64,000 bases of DNA, taken from Sediminicoccus sp. KRV36. Lineage in GTDB: Bacteria; Pseudomonadota; Alphaproteobacteria; Acetobacterales; Acetobacteraceae. The notes below the pieces were generated by a model that did not search any database, had not been told where the DNA came from, and saw nothing but the letters and a program-made list of their open reading frames with translations. Where the stretch lies: positions 3,038,001 through 3,102,000 of the forward strand of contig NZ_CP085081.1 in assembly GCF_023243115.1 (NCBI RefSeq), in the 5' to 3' direction. Numbering within the stretch: the first letter of the stretch is position 1; each line of letters starts with the position of its first letter. The position numbers and the translations under genes were made by a program. This document shows positions 35,545-44,566 of the stretch, one piece after another.

Positions 35545-36504
35545 ATGCCCCGCCGCGTCACCCTCGCCGCCGCCCAATTGGGTCCCATCCAGAAGGCCGA
35601 GGGCCGTGACGTGGCCGTGGGCCGCATGCTGCGCCTGATGGAGCACGCCCATCGCCGCGGCGTGGAAGTCATGGTCTTTCCCGAACTCGCGCTGACCACC
35701 TTCTTCCCGCGCTGGTATGAGGAGGACATCAGCAAGGCGGACCATTGGTATGAGCACGCCATGCCCTCCAACGAGACGGCGCCGCTGTTCGAGGCGGCGA
35801 AGAAATACGGCATCGGCTTTCACCTGGGCTATGCCGAGAAGACGCCCGATGGCCACCGCTACAACACAGCCATCTATGTGCACCCTTCGGGCCAGGTGGT
35901 GCTGAAATACCGCAAGGTGCATCTGCCCGGGCACAAGGAATTCGACCCGATCCGCAAGGTGCAGCACCTGGAAAAGCGCTATTTCGAGGTGGGCGATCTC
36001 GGCTTCCCCGTGATCCGCGCGCCGGTGGGGGAACAGCAGGCCAATATCGGCATGATGATCTGCAATGACCGGCGATGGCCCGAGGCGTGGCGCGTGATGG
36101 GCCTGCAGCAGGTCGAGATCGTCATGCTCGGCTACAACACGCCCAGCCTGAACATGGATAACCGCGGCTTCGAGGCGCATCATCTGCGCGTCGAACACTC
36201 GCATCTCTCGATCCGCGCGGGCTGCTACCAGAATGCCTGCTTCGGCGTCGCAACCGCAAAGGGCGGCACCGAGGATGGGCATGAGCTGTTCGGCCATTCC
36301 ATCATCGTGAATCCGCAGGGCGAGATCATGGCCCAGGCGACCAGCTGGGGTGACGAACTCATCACCGCCGATTGCGACCTGGATGACTGCAAGCTCGGCC
36401 GCAGCACCATCTTCAACTTTGCGGCGCATCGCCGGCCCGAGGCCTATGGCCGCATCCTGGAGCAGGTGGGCTCGGTCGAGCCGCCGGTCTGGACGCCGGG
36501 CTGA
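35545..36504 (+). CDS. N-carbamoyl-D-amino-acid hydrolase (nitrilase superfamily)
   Basis: A 319-residue C-N hydrolase. The catalytic triad is visible: Glu in VMVFPELALTTFFPRWY (about residue 47), Lys in VVLKYRKVHLPGHKEF (about 127) and Cys in GMMICNDRRWPEAWRV (about 172). ICNDRRWPE and the overall length match D-carbamoylases, which release D-amino acids from N-carbamoyl-D-amino acids in hydantoin breakdown. CCAGGAG precedes ATG 35545. No hydantoinase gene is nearby. Confidence 0.9.
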   Translation: MPRRVTLAAAQLGPIQKAEGRDVAVGRMLRLMEHAHRRGVEVMVFPELALTTFFPRWYEEDISKADHWYEHAMPSNETAPLFEAAKKYGIGFHLGYAEKTPDGHRYNTAIYVHPSGQVVLKYRKVHLPGHKEFDPIRKVQHLEKRYFEVGDLGFPVIRAPVGEQQANIGMMICNDRRWPEAWRVMGLQQVEIVMLGYNTPSLNMDNRGFEAHHLRVEHSHLSIRAGCYQNACFGVATAKGGTEDGHELFGHSIIVNPQGEIMAQATSWGDELITADCDLDDCKLGRSTIFNFAAHRRPEAYGRILEQVGSVEPPVWTPG

Positions 36505-36560
36505 TGCCCAAGCTGCGCCGTGATCGCGTGGACCTCTGATGGGGGGGCAAAGACGGATCA

Positions 36561-36625
36561 AAGAAAAAAGGGCCTCCAGGGGTCTGGGGCCAGTGGCCCC
36601 AGCCGCCGGAGGCCCTTCTTTCTTC
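36561..36625. terminator. Bidirectional terminator between convergent genes
   Basis: A long stem with AAGAAAAAAGGGCCTCC on the left (36561-36577) pairs with GGAGGCCCTTCTTTCTT on the right (36608-36624), one mismatch. An inner CTGGGGCC/GGCCCCAG hairpin lies inside. A-rich left and T-rich right flanks let it work for both the carbamoylase and the Bug gene. Confidence 0.88.
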
Positions 36626-37579
36626 CTACTCCGGCTGCACGCCCGCCCCGCGCAGAATGGCGGCATTCGTCTCGATCTCCGCCAGCAGGAAATCCCGGAA
36701 CGCCGTGCGGGTCATGGGCAGCGTCACAGCCCCCAGCCGCTCATGCGCCGCGATCATCTCCGGCTCAGCCAGGATGGCGTTCACCTCGCGGTTCAGTCGA
36801 TCCAGCACGGGCTCCGGCGTGCCGGCGGGCGCCATCAGCCCGTTCCAGAGTGCCGCCTGGAAGCCAGGCCAGGTCTCGGCCAGCGTCGGCAATTCCGGCA
36901 GCATGGCGGCACGCTGCAGGCCGGTGGTCGCGATGCCGCGAATCTGCCCAGCCCGGATCAGCGGCGTCAGGGTGAATGTCGCGTCGAACAACAGCTGGAT
37001 CTGGCCCGCGATCAATGCGGTGCGCCCTTCGGCATAGTTGCGATAGGGCACATGCTGCATCTCGATGCCCGCGTAGCTGCGCAGCCGCTCCATCGTCAGA
37101 TGCAGCGCGGCACCCGTGCCGGAGGAGGCGTAATTCAGGACGCCAGGATTGGCCTTGGCATAGGCCACAAGGTCAGCGACGGAGCGCACCGGCAGGGCGT
37201 TGGTCACGGCCAGCGCGAAGGGGAAGCTGTCCATCATCGCGACGGGGGCCATGTCCGTCATGAGGCGAAAGGGGCGGCGCAATTGCTGCGTCTCATTGAT
37301 CGCCTGGTTGGTGGTGGCGACAACAAGGGTGTGCCCATCCGGCGCGCTTTTCGCCACCGCATCCACGCCGATACTGCCGGCCAGGCCAGGCCGGTTTTCT
37401 GCCACCACCGGCTGGCCCAACGCGCGGGACAAGCGCTCGGCCATCAGGCGCGCCACCGTGTCGGTCGAACCACCCGGCGAATAGGGGATGATCAGCCGCA
37501 GCGGCCGGCGCGGCCATGGCTCCTGTGCCAAAGCTGGCGTGGCGAGCACAAGGCCCAAAGCGGTGCGGCGGGCGATCAT
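36626..37579 (-). CDS. Bug-family substrate-binding protein
   Basis: A 317-residue periplasmic binding protein with signal peptide MIARRTALGLVLATPALA. Family elements are WPRRPLRLIIPYSPGGSTDT, QPVVAENRPGLAGSIG, PDGHTLVVATTNQA and the ASSGTGAALHLTMERL ligand loop. Its ATG overlaps the stop of the Gfo/Idh-type oxidoreductase gene (ATGA), so uptake and oxidation of a single compound are likely linked. The ligand is unknown. Confidence 0.88.
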   Translation of the reverse strand: MIARRTALGLVLATPALAQEPWPRRPLRLIIPYSPGGSTDTVARLMAERLSRALGQPVVAENRPGLAGSIGVDAVAKSAPDGHTLVVATTNQAINETQQLRRPFRLMTDMAPVAMMDSFPFALAVTNALPVRSVADLVAYAKANPGVLNYASSGTGAALHLTMERLRSYAGIEMQHVPYRNYAEGRTALIAGQIQLLFDATFTLTPLIRAGQIRGIATTGLQRAAMLPELPTLAETWPGFQAALWNGLMAPAGTPEPVLDRLNREVNAILAEPEMIAAHERLGAVTLPMTRTAFRDFLLAEIETNAAILRGAGVQPE

Positions 37580-38577
37580 ACAATGTCCTCCAGGGTGATG
37601 CTGCGCGCTTCGGCCAGCGCCTGCTCCACCCGTAGCGCGAGGCGTACCAGGCGCAGCCCATCCGGCCCCGTGCCCATGCGGGTGCCACCATCAGCCAGGT
37701 CCACGGCGAAGCCGTCCAGCTCGTCGCGATAGAGGTCGCAGGCGGGGACGCGTTCTTCCGTCACGCCTTCGGCGGTGGTGAGGGTCATGGTGAATTCCGG
37801 GACCCAGCGCAGCGGGCCGGTGCGCAGCATGCCCTGGGTGCCGATCACCACGAGGTCGCTGCCGGCATAGGGCGCCTCGCGCGAGGCGCGCAGGCTCACC
37901 TGCACGTCATTCACGGTGCGCAGCAGCAGCGTGATGGTATCCGCCCCCTGCGCGCCGCCCGGCGGCGGATAGACGAGGCCACTGACCGAGGCCAGGCCGC
38001 CGCCCGCCAGCTTGGGCACGAGATCCAGCAGATGCAGCCCCACATCATAGAGAATGCCGCCGCCCTGCGCCGGATCCTCGCGCCAGGGCGCGCGTTCGGA
38101 GAGTGGCGCCGCGCGCTCGATGGAGATGGCGCGGATGCTGCCGATCCGCCCCTCGGCCAGCACGGCAGCCACGCGGTCTAGGAATTTTTCGAAGCGCAGA
38201 TGCAAGCCCAGGCGCAGCATCACGCCGGCCTTTTCACAAGCGGCGATCATGGTCAGCGCATCGGCCTCGGTCATCGCCAGCGGCTTTTCGCACAGCACCT
38301 GCTTGCCCGCGGCGGCGGCCGCGAGAACAACAGGCAGGTGCTTGTCATTCGGCGTCATGACGAAGACGGCATCCACCTCCGGGTCGGTCACCAGCGTCTC
38401 GTAGCTCTCATGGAAGTTCGGGATGCCGTGCTTTTTGCAGAAGGCGCGGCCCTTGGCCGGGTCCCGCGTGGCGCCGGCCGAGATCACCGCATGCCGTGCG
38501 CGGCGTGAGGCCGCCATCACATTGCCGGCGAGGGAACCGAGGCCGACCAAGCCCCAACGCAGCGTCCTGACCGTCAT
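37576..38577 (-). CDS. Gfo/Idh/MocA-family NAD(P)-dependent oxidoreductase
   Basis: A 333-residue enzyme. The N-terminal Rossmann motif RWGLVGLGSLAGNVMAAS is followed by DPEVDAVFVMTPNDKHLPV and the signature GKQVLCEKPLAMTEAD (EKP lysine). The C-terminal half has the beta-sheet dimer domain with the conserved ILYDVGLHLLDLV (DxGxHxxD-type active site). These enzymes act on sugars, inositols or related polyols. It is coupled to the downstream Bug gene. Confidence 0.87.
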   Translation of the reverse strand: MTVRTLRWGLVGLGSLAGNVMAASRRARHAVISAGATRDPAKGRAFCKKHGIPNFHESYETLVTDPEVDAVFVMTPNDKHLPVVLAAAAAGKQVLCEKPLAMTEADALTMIAACEKAGVMLRLGLHLRFEKFLDRVAAVLAEGRIGSIRAISIERAAPLSERAPWREDPAQGGGILYDVGLHLLDLVPKLAGGGLASVSGLVYPPPGGAQGADTITLLLRTVNDVQVSLRASREAPYAGSDLVVIGTQGMLRTGPLRWVPEFTMTLTTAEGVTEERVPACDLYRDELDGFAVDLADGGTRMGTGPDGLRLVRLALRVEQALAEARSITLEDIV

Positions 38578-38619
38578 GCTTCGCCCTTTCCTGAATCCGC
38601 GCTCAGGATAGGCGCAGCC

Positions 38620-39639
38620 TCAGCCGTAGGGAAAGCCGCCGAGCCAGAGCACATCCTCGATGCGGCGCGCGCCGCTGGCCAGCATGGCCAGCCGGTCAAA
38701 GCCCAGCGCGATGCCGCTGCCGGATGGCATGCCGTGGCAAAGGGCCGCCAGGAAATCCGCATCCACCGGCCAGGAATCGGCGGCGCCATAAAGCCGCTCG
38801 CGCTCGGCCACGTCATGCGCGAAGCGCGTGGCCTGTTCCGCCGCGTCGGTGAGCTCGTCGAACGCATTGGCGAGTTCGATGCCGCCGGCGAACAGCTCGA
38901 AGCGCAGCGCCACGCGCGGATCATTCGGGTCCCGCCGCGCGAGCGCCGCCTGGGGGGCGGGCCAATGGGTCAGGAAGGTCGCGCGCCCGCGGCCCAGATG
39001 GGGCTCCACATGGTCGAGCAGGATGCGGAAGAACGCCTCCTCCCAGCTTTCATCGGTGCCTGCGCCAAGGGCGGCACCATCGCCCGTGCCATCGGGGCGG
39101 ATGCTGGCCAGCAGGTCGAGCCCCGCATGGCGCGCGAAGGCCTCGGCGCAGGTGATCCGCTCAAAGGGGAGCGAGAGGTCCGTCGTTACCCCCTCATGCG
39201 CGACCAAGGGCGGGCAAAGGGTACGGATCAGGGCCTCGGTCTCCGCCATCAGCCCGTCCAGCGTCAGGCCGGGGCGGTACCATTCCAGCATGGTGAATTC
39301 GGGCGCGTGTCGGGAGCCGATCTCGCCATTCCGCCAGACGCGCGCCAGCTCGAAGACCGGCCCGGCGCCACCGACCAGAAGCCGCTTCAACGCGAGCTCG
39401 GGCGAGGTGCGCAGCCAGAGGGCGCGGTGCGCCCCCTGCCCCAGATGCGGCTCATACGCGCTTTGAAAGGCGCGCAGATGCACCTCCATGCCGGGGGCCG
39501 GCACAAGGCATGGCGTCTCCACCTCGCGGTAGCCCTGCGCCGTGAGCCAGGCACGGGTGGCGACGGTCAGGCGGGCGCGCGCCTCCAGGAAGGGCAGGCG
39601 CGCGGCCAGGCTTTCGGGGTGCCAGGATGGATGGGGCAT
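38620..39639 (-). CDS. epmA: EF-P lysine ligase EpmA (GenX/PoxA)
   Basis: A 339-residue class II lysyl-tRNA-synthetase paralogue without an anticodon-binding domain. Motifs are the motif-2 region FELARVWRNGEIGSRHAPEFTMLEWYRPG, and the C-terminal motif 3 IALGFDRLAMLASG. EpmA attaches (R)-beta-lysine to a conserved lysine of elongation factor P, helping ribosomes through polyproline. It is divergent from epmB with 38 bp between the starts. No efp gene lies in the window. Confidence 0.93.
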   Translation of the reverse strand: MPHPSWHPESLAARLPFLEARARLTVATRAWLTAQGYREVETPCLVPAPGMEVHLRAFQSAYEPHLGQGAHRALWLRTSPELALKRLLVGGAGPVFELARVWRNGEIGSRHAPEFTMLEWYRPGLTLDGLMAETEALIRTLCPPLVAHEGVTTDLSLPFERITCAEAFARHAGLDLLASIRPDGTGDGAALGAGTDESWEEAFFRILLDHVEPHLGRGRATFLTHWPAPQAALARRDPNDPRVALRFELFAGGIELANAFDELTDAAEQATRFAHDVAERERLYGAADSWPVDADFLAALCHGMPSGSGIALGFDRLAMLASGARRIEDVLWLGGFPYG

Positions 39640-39677
39640 TGCGCGGGAGGCCTTACCAGGGCAGAGCCTGCCCCGCC

Positions 39678-40673
39678 ATGACCCGCACGCTGCGCACCCC
39701 CCAGGAGCTTGTTGACGCCGGGCTGATCGCAGCCGCGGCGGCTCCCGCGCTGGAAGCCGTCGCCGCGCGCTATGCCATCGCGGTCACGCCCGCCATGGCC
39801 GCGCTGATCCGCGAGGCCGGCGCCCCCATCGCCCGGCAATATCTGCCGGAGCCCGAGGAGCTTCTCACCGCGCCGCATGAGCTGGACGACCCCACGGCCG
39901 ATGCGCCCTTCACCCCCATCAAGGGTGTGGTGCATCGCTATCCGGACCGCGCGCTGCTGAAGCCCTTGCTGGCCTGCCCGGTCTATTGCCGCTTCTGCTT
40001 CCGGCGCGAGGCTGTCGGCCCCGATGGCGGCCTGCTGAGCGAGGCGGAGCTGGAGGCGGCGCTGGACTGGTTCGCCGCCACGCCTGCGGTGCGCGAGGTG
40101 ATCCTTACCGGGGGGGACCCGCTGATGCTCTCGCCCCGCCGGCTTGGGCATGTTCTGGAACGGTTGGCGGCGATTCCGCATATCGAGACCCTGCGCATCC
40201 ACAGCCGCGTGCCGGTGGCGGAGCCCGGCCGGATCACGCCCGCCATGCTGGCGGCACTGACGCTGGAGCGGCCGCTTTTCCTCTGCGTCCATGCCAATCA
40301 CGCGGCCGAGTTCACGCCGGCCGCGGCACTGGCCCTGCGCGGGCTGCACGGGGCCGGCCTGGTGCTGCTTGGCCAATCTGTGCTGCTGCGCGGCGTGAAT
40401 GACAGCGCCGATGCGCTGGAAGCGCTGTTCCGCGCCATGCTGCGCGCCAGGGTAAAGCCCTATTACCTGCATCAGCTCGACCCAGCCCCTGGCACGGTCC
40501 GATTCCATGTGCCGGAGGCAGAGGGCCTCGCGCTCATGGCCAGCCTGCGCGGCCGGATGACGGGCCTGGCCTGGCCGCTCTATGTTCAGGAACAGCCGCA
40601 AGGGGGCGGAAAAATTCCCCTCGGCATGGCCGGTATGCGTGGCAGGGCTGGACAACCGCGCCAGGAGCTTTAG
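39678..40673 (+). CDS. epmB: EF-P (R)-beta-lysylation protein EpmB (lysine 2,3-aminomutase-like)
   Basis: A 331-residue radical-SAM enzyme. The cluster motif is LLACPVYCRFCFRREAV (CxxxCxxC), followed by REVILTGGDPLMLS, IETLRIHSRVPV and YYLHQLDPAPGTVRFHV. It converts L-lysine to (R)-beta-lysine for EpmA. ATG 39678 gives MTRTLRTPQEL; the open frame 51 nt upstream is not supported. It ends 15 nt before tRNA-Lys, so the three lysine-related genes are neighbours. Confidence 0.93.
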   Translation: MTRTLRTPQELVDAGLIAAAAAPALEAVAARYAIAVTPAMAALIREAGAPIARQYLPEPEELLTAPHELDDPTADAPFTPIKGVVHRYPDRALLKPLLACPVYCRFCFRREAVGPDGGLLSEAELEAALDWFAATPAVREVILTGGDPLMLSPRRLGHVLERLAAIPHIETLRIHSRVPVAEPGRITPAMLAALTLERPLFLCVHANHAAEFTPAAALALRGLHGAGLVLLGQSVLLRGVNDSADALEALFRAMLRARVKPYYLHQLDPAPGTVRFHVPEAEGLALMASLRGRMTGLAWPLYVQEQPQGGGKIPLGMAGMRGRAGQPRQEL

Positions 40674-40688
40674 TTAGCGGGTCCAGGC

Positions 40689-40767
<79 letters not shown>

Positions 40768-40805
40768 TTTTCAATGGTTTAACCGCCCATGTGGTCCACT
40801 TACTT

Positions 40806-40840
40806 CGCGGACCTATTTTTTGCGGACCCCCTGCGGACCC
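40806..40840 (+). repeat. Left-end TGCGGACC motif cluster (candidate integrase arm sites)
   Basis: CGCGGACC (40806-40813), TGCGGACC (40821-40828) and TGCGGACC (40832-40839) lie about 70-100 bp inside attL. A 23-nt block including the last two (40818-40840) is repeated exactly at 46417-46439. The rest of 40768-40947 shows no gene. Confidence 0.7.
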
Positions 40841-40947
40841 CGCGCGCGTGGTTTTACGCATAAAATAACGGCAGATATTTAAGCCGCCATCCACTTGCCC
40901 CTTCGCGCGCGCCCCCGCGCGCGGTTGATGGAGAGCCTCGGCGCGGT

Positions 40948-41391
40948 CTATCCCAAACCCTCAGGCAGCAACCCCACCTCCCGCAACCGCCGCACCAGGT
41001 CAGGCGCGAAGCCCCGATAAAGCCCATTCTCGCGCCACATGTCCAAGCCGCCATTGCTGCAAACGCGCCCCGTGCCGCCCGTATTCACGATCCCCGAAAT
41101 CTCGGCCGCGTCCTTCGTCAACCAATAATCCACCCCCTCAGGCCAGCCCGGCGCAACATCCTGTTCACTTGCCCGGCGGGCCAGCAATGCGCCCACCGCC
41201 TCCCGGTGCTGGCGCAACAGCGCGACGATTTCCGCAGGCGGTGCCGACGCCGCCCGCATGATCGGCCGTCCCGCTTCAAGCTGAACAACCACCCCATGAC
41301 GTGCCGCCACCTCCAGCACGTCATCGGCTGAAAAATCTCCACCGCCGCGCGCGACTTCAACGCCACCCGGCATAGGGACCATAGGGGTCAT
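40948..41391 (-). CDS. Element-encoded unknown with TubC-docking-like N-terminal segment
   Basis: A 147-residue protein at the tail of the element operon. Residues about 20-70 (FSADDVLEVAARHGVVVQLE ... PPAEIVALLRQHREAVGALL) look like the small TubC N-terminal docking-like domain that often occurs beside phage primases. The C-terminal half (YWLTKDAAEISG, NGLYRGFAPDLVRRLREVGL) is not recognised. Its ATG overlaps the stop of the Toprim/helicase gene. The first 13 codons derive from CCTATG microrepeats shared with the end of that gene. Confidence 0.6.
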   Translation of the reverse strand: MTPMVPMPGGVEVARGGGDFSADDVLEVAARHGVVVQLEAGRPIMRAASAPPAEIVALLRQHREAVGALLARRASEQDVAPGWPEGVDYWLTKDAAEISGIVNTGGTGRVCSNGGLDMWRENGLYRGFAPDLVRRLREVGLLPEGLG

Positions 41392-43961
41392 AGGGGTTCA
41401 GCCCACCCGGACCCCAGGTTGTCGGCGGCTTTCGGTGGCAGAGACCCGCCCCCTATGCCCTCCCTATGCTCAGACGCGCCGGAATGAGCATAGGGGTCCG
41501 CATCAGCCGCAGGATTGGCGGTTTTCGGCGGATCAGCCTGAACCGCCCCCCTATGCTCCCTATGACCCCTATGCTCTTCGCCATGGCTGGCCCCGGATGG
41601 CGCATCTATTTCCGTGCGGCTCAGCTTGTAGAGGTCCGCACTCCATCTGCCGGCCGTATTGACCCGCTCCAGCGCAAACCCTGCCGCACGAGTCCCTGCC
41701 AATTTCGCAATCGAGGCTGCCAAAGCCTGCCGCCCACGGTTCAACGGGTCCGCCCATTCCTTCACGTCATCAGCCAAGCCCTTCACCGCCATGGGCGTGT
41801 CGTGGTGATGCTGCCACCACGCGCGGAACAATTCGGCCAGCCGCATGCGTTGCGGATCACGCGCTTTGACTTCCGCGATTCGCTCGGCCGGGTCCGCGCA
41901 GCCGAGTGTCAGCAGCGGATCACGGCACCACGCCATCCATTGCCGGAACGACATGGGGCGGCCCTTTTTCAGCGCAGTCGGGTTCAGCCGCCCCCAGCGC
42001 CAAATGGTCAGCACGTCGCGCAGCAATTCCCCGCGATGCGCCATCGCATCGTCCACAATGTCATTCTGGAAACTGCGCGCCTCCGGGTCTTCCGTGCCAG
42101 CATCCAATTCCACCACGAGGAAGCGCCGGGCCAGGTCTTCACTCAGGGTCAGGCCATTCCCGGTGCAGGCGATAAACGCGGTGGCGTTCAACAGAACCGT
42201 TTTGCTGGAGCCCAATGGCCGCACGCTCGCCGGCCGTTCCGTAATCGCGCTGGCCAGCGTGTCAGACTTCAACGCGGTGCCGTTGACGTTATCGAGGAAC
42301 AGCACCGGCCCCGCCTCCATCAACGCCGCCGTGATGCGCTTCTCGCGCTCCTCAGGCGTGCCGCCGCCTGTCATGGCGCTTGGCGCCATCCCGAAAGCGA
42401 TAGCCGCCGTGGTGCGGACCAACAGGCCCTTGCCGGTGCCGGCGCCGGATATGGCTGGCGCGCGATACAGAACAGCCGGCGCGGTATCCAGGGACGGGCG
42501 GCAAACCGCGGTCATCACGCCAATGAGCGCGGCGCTTTCGTCGTGGCCCGGTGGCATGGTGAGGTCCACCGTATCCACCGCCTCGCCGGGCAACCTGACC
42601 TTGATGGCATCCCCGAAAGCGAAGGTCCGCAGGAAGGTCCGCAGGCGCAACAGCGCCGCCGCCGCATCCTCCCGGCTTGGCATGTCGGGCAGGCCTTCAA
42701 CCACTGGCATGCGCTCGCACCACATGCGCGTGGTGGGGTCATATCCATCCGCCACGCGAAGCGAGCCGTCATCACTCAGCAGCGGCGCCGATGCGATGCC
42801 ATCCAGCGGGTTCAGCCCCCAGGAACCGCGCGCGGCCAGGTAGAGCTTCGCCACACGTTCGGGCAGCGTGGCAGCCTCCGGAATGAGCATGTCCCGGTCT
42901 CGCCGATACCTCCAGGGACGGCATACACGATGCGCCTGATTGACCACGCCATCAATGCCCAAGGGCTCGGCCATCATGCCCTTGCGCTGCGCGTCAAAGG
43001 CCAGCCGCACCGGACCACCACGCTCAAACAGGTCGGGCAAACGCTGGAGATATTGCGCGAGTTCGGCCGCCGTATCCGGGAGGTCCGCCGCAGAGATGAA
43101 CAGGTCTTCGCGGCCTTTGGGGTCCGGGTCCAAGCCGCTCGCCGTGGCGCCGTCAATTTCCTCGCCGGCCTCCATCGCCTGCCGCCGATCAATGTCGGCA
43201 CGCTTGACCGCCACCGCCTGCTTGATGGCCATGGCGCCCACCTTGAAGCGGCGCTTCACCGCATCAAACTCGCGCTGATAATCGAGGCTATGCCGTTCCA
43301 TCCCGGCCAGGTTCAGCAGGGCCGCGTCATAGGCTTGGCGTTCCTGTTCCGGGTCAGGTTCAGCCGTGGTGGCGTGCGCCGCGTTGAGCATGGCGCGCAA
43401 CGTCTCCAGCGTGACGCCATCGGGCAGCGGGTCAGCAAGGTCCCATTTATTTGGCCAATGATCCGGCACCACCACCACCGCCACGGATGCGGCGATGCCC
43501 AGCAAGGCCTTCCGGACGGCGCTGGCGGCTTTCTGACCCGCGTCGTCATGGTCGGGCCACATGGCCACCACACGGCCCTGTAGCACGCTCCAGCAGGCCT
43601 TGCCGGTGGCATTGCTGCCACCCTGCCAGGTCATCGCCACATGATCCGGAAACAGCGCCGCAGCTGCATCCGCCGTCTTCTCGCCTTCCACGATCAAAAC
43701 AGGCGAATCGGGCAGCACGGCGAGCCGGTCCAGCCCATAAAGCGGGCGCGGGTCCGGTGGCGCCCTCCAGGCCCAGCCGGATGAGGTGGCGCAGTAAGGC
43801 ATCACCTCCTTACCGCCATCGGGCTTATTGAACCGGCAGGCCACAAACAGCAGCGCCCCATCGGCCGCGCGATAATTCCAGACTGCCGCAGGAACGCCGT
43901 GGCGCGCGTGCTGGATTGTCTCAGGCAGCGCCAGCGGCGCCGGGAGGATCACGTCAACCAT
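41388..43961 (-). CDS. Element replication protein: Toprim primase fused to a superfamily 3-like helicase
   Basis: An 857-residue protein. A Toprim domain is shown by VLIVEGEKTADAA (about 89-101) and VAMWPDHDDAGQKAA (about 132-146). After a linker, an ATPase domain has Walker A APAISGAGTGKGLLVRT (about 501-517) and Walker B GPVLFLDNVNG (about 551-561). This is the satellite/phage primase-helicase layout expected to replicate the excised element. The C-terminal 60 residues are low complexity, with EHRGHREHRG from CATAGGGG DNA repeats. Start ATG 43961 overlaps the preceding gene by 8 nt. Confidence 0.82.
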   Translation of the reverse strand: MVDVILPAPLALPETIQHARHGVPAAVWNYRAADGALLFVACRFNKPDGGKEVMPYCATSSGWAWRAPPDPRPLYGLDRLAVLPDSPVLIVEGEKTADAAAALFPDHVAMTWQGGSNATGKACWSVLQGRVVAMWPDHDDAGQKAASAVRKALLGIAASVAVVVVPDHWPNKWDLADPLPDGVTLETLRAMLNAAHATTAEPDPEQERQAYDAALLNLAGMERHSLDYQREFDAVKRRFKVGAMAIKQAVAVKRADIDRRQAMEAGEEIDGATASGLDPDPKGREDLFISAADLPDTAAELAQYLQRLPDLFERGGPVRLAFDAQRKGMMAEPLGIDGVVNQAHRVCRPWRYRRDRDMLIPEAATLPERVAKLYLAARGSWGLNPLDGIASAPLLSDDGSLRVADGYDPTTRMWCERMPVVEGLPDMPSREDAAAALLRLRTFLRTFAFGDAIKVRLPGEAVDTVDLTMPPGHDESAALIGVMTAVCRPSLDTAPAVLYRAPAISGAGTGKGLLVRTTAAIAFGMAPSAMTGGGTPEEREKRITAALMEAGPVLFLDNVNGTALKSDTLASAITERPASVRPLGSSKTVLLNATAFIACTGNGLTLSEDLARRFLVVELDAGTEDPEARSFQNDIVDDAMAHRGELLRDVLTIWRWGRLNPTALKKGRPMSFRQWMAWCRDPLLTLGCADPAERIAEVKARDPQRMRLAELFRAWWQHHHDTPMAVKGLADDVKEWADPLNRGRQALAASIAKLAGTRAAGFALERVNTAGRWSADLYKLSRTEIDAPSGASHGEEHRGHREHRGAVQADPPKTANPAADADPYAHSGASEHREGIGGGSLPPKAADNLGSGWAEPL

Positions 43962-44352
43962 GCGCGCGCCCCCCCATGCCGATGCGTGCCGCCAATTCGC
44001 GCGCGGCGCTGCCCTGCCGAATGTCACGGATTGCAGCGAGCAACGAAATGGCATCACCGCCCTTCTGACCCGTGGCGAAGTCGCACCACCGGCCCGTGGT
44101 CAGGTTCACCTTGCAAGAGGCTCCAGCCTCGCCGCTCAGGCTCCCGCAGGTCCATTCGTGACCTTCACGCCGGCCACCAGGCAGCCAATCAGGCAGCAGG
44201 CTCGGCAGATGCGGAATTGCCGCCCGCGCGATGCTGGAGAAATCCAGCTTGGCGCCGTGACGTGGTGCCGGAACAGGCACCGCCCGGCCACGCGGAACAG
44301 GCAAATGATGGCGCCCATCGGGAGCGCCGGATTTTACGAAATGATGAGCCAT
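43954..44352 (-). CDS. Small primase-type zinc-finger-like protein of the element
   Basis: A 132-residue protein. The second half (LDFSSIARAAIPHLPSLLPD, HEWTCGSLSGEAGASCKVNL, TTGRWCDFATGQKGGDAISL) resembles the CHC2-type zinc-binding start of phage primases, with Cys residues and the GRWCDFATGxKGGD motif, here encoded separately from the Toprim part. The first 45 residues are basic and proline rich. ATG 44352 has AAGGAT upstream; an earlier ATG at 44409 is possible. Overlaps the primase gene, so both are probably made together. Confidence 0.68.
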   Translation of the reverse strand: MAHHFVKSGAPDGRHHLPVPRGRAVPVPAPRHGAKLDFSSIARAAIPHLPSLLPDWLPGGRREGHEWTCGSLSGEAGASCKVNLTTGRWCDFATGQKGGDAISLLAAIRDIRQGSAARELAARIGMGGRAHG

Positions 44353-44485
44353 GGTCAATTGATCCTTGGCCCGGAATGCCCTTTTCGCGGTGGCGGCAGA
44401 TGCAGGCATGCGCTATGAAAGCGTTGTCGAAGTCGCCTGAATCCGAATACCCGCCCGGCCGCCGAGAGGTGCGCCGGGCTTTTCG

Positions 44486-44566
44486 CTAAAGGGTCAGCAG
44501 GCCGGCCAGCGCCAGCACCGCAAGGAACAGGATGGACGGGCCGAATGCGGCGAGGAAGACGCGCAT
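44486..44566 (-). CDS. 26-residue hydrophobic membrane peptide
   Basis: A micro-ORF coding MRVFLAAFGPSILFLAVLAL and six more mostly hydrophobic residues, a single predicted transmembrane helix with one Arg at the N-terminus. Its ATG overlaps the TGA of the AlpA-type gene (TGATG), and the AAAGGGGGG just upstream can act as ribosome site. Tight coupling argues that it is translated. No family can be assigned; a holin-like, exclusion or toxin role is possible only as speculation. Confidence 0.5.
   Translation of the reverse strand: MRVFLAAFGPSILFLAVLALAGLLTL

Noticed and set aside
36539..37732. Long plus-strand frame of 397 codons opposite the Bug protein
   Set aside because: It is Arg/Gln/His-rich shadow sequence; the minus frame has a signal peptide and clear Bug motifs.
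41466..43583. 705-codon plus-strand frame opposite the Toprim/helicase gene
   Set aside because: It is rich in Arg, Gln and His with no domain; the opposite strand has Walker and Toprim motifs.
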